DNA from: Collinsella sp.
GTDB lineage: Bacteria; Actinomycetota; Coriobacteriia; Coriobacteriales; Coriobacteriaceae
DNA: 9,054 nt
NCBI GenBank assembly: GCA_019424965.1
Contig: JAHYYL010000023.1
Location: forward strand, 1 to 9,054
Direction: 5' to 3'
Made by a program: the position numbers and the translations under genes. Positions 6,612 through 9,054 of the stretch are shown here, piece by piece. Below the pieces are notes generated by a model. It was given only the letters and a program-made list of their open reading frames with translations, had not been told where the DNA came from and searched no databases. Every line of letters begins with the position of its first letter. Position 1 is the first letter of the stretch.

Positions 6612-6642
6612 CGACGGGCGCGACCGAGCGCCGCGTCCGTCG
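6612..6642 (+). promoter_or_regulatory. Stem-loop between glgP and glgC
   Basis: CGACGG at 6612-6617 pairs with CCGTCG at 6637-6642. The stem continues as GCGC at 6618-6621 with GCGC at 6628-6631, around a GACCGA loop, with a 5-base bulge on the 3' side. No U-run follows and glgC starts 40 bases later, so this looks like an intercistronic mRNA element rather than a terminator. Confidence 0.4.
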
Positions 6643-6670
6643 CTAATGGGTTTAGGAACATCGATGACAG

Positions 6671-6676
6671 AAGGAG
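6671..6676 (+). promoter_or_regulatory. Strong glgC ribosome binding site
   Basis: AAGGAG sits 6 bases before the ATG at 6683. It is the strongest Shine-Dalgarno match in the cluster and fixes the glgC start. Confidence 0.75.
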
Positions 6677-6682
6677 AAATCG

Positions 6683-7831
6683 ATGAGTAAGAAAGAATGC
6701 ATCGCGATGCTCCTCGCAGGAGGACAGGGCAGCCGATTGGGGGCACTCACCCAAAAGATCGCCAAGCCGGCGGTTAGCTTTGGTGGCAAGTTCCGCATTA
6801 TCGACTTTTCGCTCTCTAACTGCTCCAACTCGGGCATCGACACGGTGGGCGTTCTGACGCAGTACCGTCCCTACCTGCTGCATGCCTACGTGGGCTCCGG
6901 CGAGGCGTGGGATCTGGACAGCCGCGACGGCGGCGTGTCGATCCTGCCGCCGTATGAGACGCAGACCGGCGGCGCCTGGTATGCAGGCACGGCCGACGCC
7001 ATTACGCAGAACCTCGACTACATCAAGGCCAACGACCCCAAGTACGTCCTGATTCTTTCGGGCGATCACCTGTATCGCATGGACTACCGCAAGATGCTCA
7101 AGACGCACACTGAGAGCAACGCCGACCTCACGGTGAGCGTTATGCCCGTGCCGTGGGAGGAGGCCAGCCGCTTTGGCATCCTGACCACCGACCCCGAGGA
7201 CGGCCGCATCACCAAGTTCACCGAGAAGCCCGAGAAGCCCGATTCGAACCTCGCGTCCATGGGCATCTACATCTTCTCGGCCGACGTGCTGATCGAGGCG
7301 CTCGAGGAGGACGCTCTGGACCAGCGCTCGAGCCACGACTTTGGCAAGGACATCATCCCCAAGCTGCTCGGCGAGAACAAGCGCCTGTACAGCTACGAGT
7401 TCCACGGCTTTTGGAAGGACGTCGGCACCATCGCCAGCTTCCACGAGACCTCGATGGACCTGTTGGGCAACAACCCCGAGTTCGATCTGTTTGACAAGAA
7501 CTTCCCCATCATGTCCAACATCACCACGCGTCCGCCGCACTACATTGGTCCGGACGGCCGCCTGGACGACTGCCTGGTCTCCAACGGCTGCAAGATCTAC
7601 GGCACCGCTCGCCACTCGATCCTTTCGACCGATGTCATCATCGAGGAGCGCGCCGTGGTCGAGGACTCCGTGCTGCTGCCGGGTGCGCACGTTAAGAGCG
7701 GTGCGCACATATGCCGCGCTATTTTGGGCGAGAACTCCACGGTCGAAGAGGGCGTGAAGCTCGGCTCTGTCGATACCACCAAGGATACGGCCGTCGTTGG
7801 AAATGACGTCGTTATCGGGAAGGGGGAATGA
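6683..7831 (+). CDS. glgC: Glucose-1-phosphate adenylyltransferase (ADP-glucose pyrophosphorylase), catalytic subunit
   Basis: GlgC (EC 2.7.7.27) makes ADP-glucose and pyrophosphate from ATP and glucose-1-phosphate, the committed step of bacterial glycogen synthesis. The 382-residue protein has a nucleotidyltransferase domain with GGQGSRL at 13-19, KPAVSFGGKFRIIDF at 28-42, WYAGTADA at 99-106, GDHLYRMDY at 127-135 with catalytic Asp D128, and FTEKP at 179-183 with K182 matching E. coli K195 for glucose-1-phosphate binding. From about residue 290 there are hexapeptide-type repeats of a left-handed beta helix. Its length and lack of a long N-terminal extension match the GlgC of GlgC/GlgD systems; E. 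coli GlgC is longer, at 431. It ends 4 bases before glgD, and its last codons carry the glgD ribosome site, so the two subunits are probably translationally coupled. Confidence 0.95.
   Translation: MSKKECIAMLLAGGQGSRLGALTQKIAKPAVSFGGKFRIIDFSLSNCSNSGIDTVGVLTQYRPYLLHAYVGSGEAWDLDSRDGGVSILPPYETQTGGAWYAGTADAITQNLDYIKANDPKYVLILSGDHLYRMDYRKMLKTHTESNADLTVSVMPVPWEEASRFGILTTDPEDGRITKFTEKPEKPDSNLASMGIYIFSADVLIEALEEDALDQRSSHDFGKDIIPKLLGENKRLYSYEFHGFWKDVGTIASFHETSMDLLGNNPEFDLFDKNFPIMSNITTRPPHYIGPDGRLDDCLVSNGCKIYGTARHSILSTDVIIEERAVVEDSVLLPGAHVKSGAHICRAILGENSTVEEGVKLGSVDTTKDTAVVGNDVVIGKGE
7820..7827 (+). promoter_or_regulatory. glgD ribosome binding site inside the glgC 3' end
   Basis: AAGGGGGA lies within the last glgC codons, 8 bases before the ATG at 7836. 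It selects this start over an in-frame ATG at 7797 that would add 13 residues with no family match. Confidence 0.65.
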
Positions 7832-7835
7832 TCCG

Positions 7836-8963
7836 ATGATCAATCGCAAGGCCATCGGTTATATCACCGCTAACTACTCTTCGTCCTACGGCAGCGTCCT
7901 GCTCAAGGACCGCCCCATCGCGTCCGTTCCGTTTTTGGGCCGCTACCGCCTGATCGACTTCCCGCTGTCCAACATGATGAATGCCGGCATTAAGACCGTC
8001 GGCGTCGTCATGCCGGGCAACTACCGCTCGCTGATCGACCACGTGGGCTCGGGCAAGGACTGGGGCCTGGACCGCAAGAAGGGCGGCCTGTTCATGGTGC
8101 CCGGCAACGCGTATGGCACCACCAAGGGCGGCATGCGCTTCCTGCTGCGCGACATCATCTCCAACAAGACGCTGTTCCAGCGCTCGGAGAAGCCCTATGT
8201 CGTGATGATGGGCACCAACATCATCTTTAACATGGACCTCAACACCATCATCGAGGCGCACGAGAACTCCGGTGCCCAGATGACCGTGGTGTACTGCAAG
8301 GCCACGCGCAACGTCGATGACGAGACCAAGCTCGAGATTAACGAGAACGGTCGCCTGACGGGCGTGAGCGCCGGCGTCGTGTACGGCGACAACGCCTCTA
8401 TGGACTGCTGCATCGTCAACCGCGAGACGCTGCTCGAGATTATCGACCACTACCAGGCCGCCGACTATCTGGACCTGCTCGAGGCACTCCAGGGCGACTT
8501 TGGCAACATCGACGTGTGCAGCTACGAGTACAAGGGCGAGGTCGTGGGCGTGTTTAGCGAAAAGTCGCTGTATCGCCGCAGCATGGACCTGCTCGACCAG
8601 ACCGTGGCCGACCAGCTCTTTGACCCCGAGCGCCCGATCCTGACCAAGGCTCACGACGTGCCGCCTTCGCGCTATGCGACCGGCAGCCACGCCTGCAACT
8701 CGATCATCTCGGCCGGCTGCATCATCAAGGGCACCGTGCGCAACTCGATCCTGTCGCGCGGCGTCGTGGTCGAGGAGGGCGCCTCGGTGACCAACTCGAT
8801 CATCAACCAGAGCTGCATCATCAAGAGCGGCGCACGCGTTGAGAACGCCATCCTGGACAAGAACAACGTGGTCCCCACCAACACCGAGCTTCGCGGCACG
8901 CCCGAGAACATCCTGGTGCTGGGCAAGGCTCCGTTAACTTCTGACACCACCATCGTACGTTAA
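7836..8963 (+). CDS. glgD: GlgD, non-catalytic paralogue subunit of ADP-glucose pyrophosphorylase
   Basis: A 375-residue paralogue of GlgC with the same layout: a nucleotidyltransferase-like domain (ASVPFLGRYRLIDFPLSNM near 29-47, VGSGKDWGLDR at 70-80) and a left-handed beta-helix C-terminus from about 285 with repeated isoleucine/valine-rich hexapeptides. Catalytic features of GlgC are missing. The GGxGxRL nucleotide loop is replaced by ITANYSSSYGS, the GDH triad by GTN at 126-128 (Thr127 where GlgC has D128), and there is no ExKP-type glucose-1-phosphate Lys segment. In Firmicutes that have been studied, GlgD forms a heterotetramer with GlgC and raises its activity or alters its regulation; the same role is inferred here. 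The 4-base gap after glgC suits a fixed subunit ratio. MINRKA is chosen as the start for its ribosome site. Confidence 0.93.
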   Translation: MINRKAIGYITANYSSSYGSVLLKDRPIASVPFLGRYRLIDFPLSNMMNAGIKTVGVVMPGNYRSLIDHVGSGKDWGLDRKKGGLFMVPGNAYGTTKGGMRFLLRDIISNKTLFQRSEKPYVVMMGTNIIFNMDLNTIIEAHENSGAQMTVVYCKATRNVDDETKLEINENGRLTGVSAGVVYGDNASMDCCIVNRETLLEIIDHYQAADYLDLLEALQGDFGNIDVCSYEYKGEVVGVFSEKSLYRRSMDLLDQTVADQLFDPERPILTKAHDVPPSRYATGSHACNSIISAGCIIKGTVRNSILSRGVVVEEGASVTNSIINQSCIIKSGARVENAILDKNNVVPTNTELRGTPENILVLGKAPLTSDTTIVR

Positions 8964-8994
8964 CGTTGGCACCGCAACATCGCTCGTAACATGT

Positions 8995-9030
8995 AGAATA
9001 GCCGCCCGGTTTGTGCCAGGCGGCTATTCT
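8995..9030 (+). terminator. Strong stem-loop closing the glg cluster
   Basis: AGAATAGCCGCC at 8995-9006 and GGCGGCTATTCT at 9019-9030 are exact reverse complements: 12 bp, with a 12-base loop that can add two inner GG/CC pairs. It starts 31 bases after the glgD stop. There is no clear U-tract on either side, only a T-rich last stem segment, so it is probably a terminator or 3'-end stabiliser of the operon, usable from either direction. Confidence 0.65.
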
Positions 9031-9054
9031 CGAATTGCAACATGGGAGACAATA
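9031..9054 (+). other. Window edge, possible leader of a following plus-strand gene
   Basis: GGGAG at 9044-9048 resembles a ribosome site, and an ATG stands at 9042-9044. If the next bases outside the window make ATG from the final A, spacing would suit translation. The window ends too soon to decide. Confidence 0.2.

Noticed and set aside
7797..7835. ATG 7797 as the glgD start
   Set aside because: It would overlap glgC by 35 bases, adds 13 residues without family match, and lacks the ribosome site that serves ATG 7836.
6500..7855. 451-codon minus-strand open frame opposite glgC
   Set aside because: Same codon-bias shadow; no recognisable domain, and glgC is unambiguous on the other strand.

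Overview
The window is GC-rich and gene-dense and reads as a glycogen-metabolism locus from an anaerobic gut-type Actinomycetota, most likely a Coriobacteriia member such as Collinsella. That placement is an inference. It rests on the GC-rich codon usage, strong Shine-Dalgarno sites, and a Firmicutes-style GlgC/GlgD pair in a high-GC genome. No rRNA or other phylogenetic marker is present to confirm it.

Layout. Positions 1-136 hold no supportable gene, only two small inverted repeats. Positions 137-1477 (minus strand) hold two closely spaced genes: a HAD-superfamily phosphatase followed by thiamine pyrophosphokinase (thiN). Positions 1478-1823 form a divergent intergenic region with an unusual cluster of TGGTAAAAC half-sites in inverted arrangement, then two small stem-loops in the glgB leader. 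Positions 1824-8963 (plus strand) hold glgB, glgP, glgC and glgD. A perfect 12-bp stem-loop at 8995-9030 closes the cluster.

How the genes work together. GlgC makes ADP-glucose from glucose-1-phosphate and ATP, probably with GlgD as a regulatory or stabilising subunit. GlgB adds alpha-1,6 branches to the growing glucan. GlgP releases glucose-1-phosphate from it. The glycogen synthase GlgA and the debranching enzyme are not in the window, so the pathway is incomplete here. The 94- and 106-base gaps around glgP each hold a stem-loop without a U-tract. The glgP ribosome binding site can pair with upstream sequence. Both could set different expression levels within one operon.

There is no mobile element, CRISPR array, tRNA, rRNA or obviously novel system. 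The points worth a second look are: (1) a 68-residue histone-H1-like Lys/Ala/Pro tail on GlgB, with a shorter similar stretch at its N-terminus; (2) Gly in place of the near-invariant catalytic-site His in GH13 region I of the same GlgB; (3) the half-site cluster between the divergent units; (4) the possible RNA switch over the glgP ribosome binding site.
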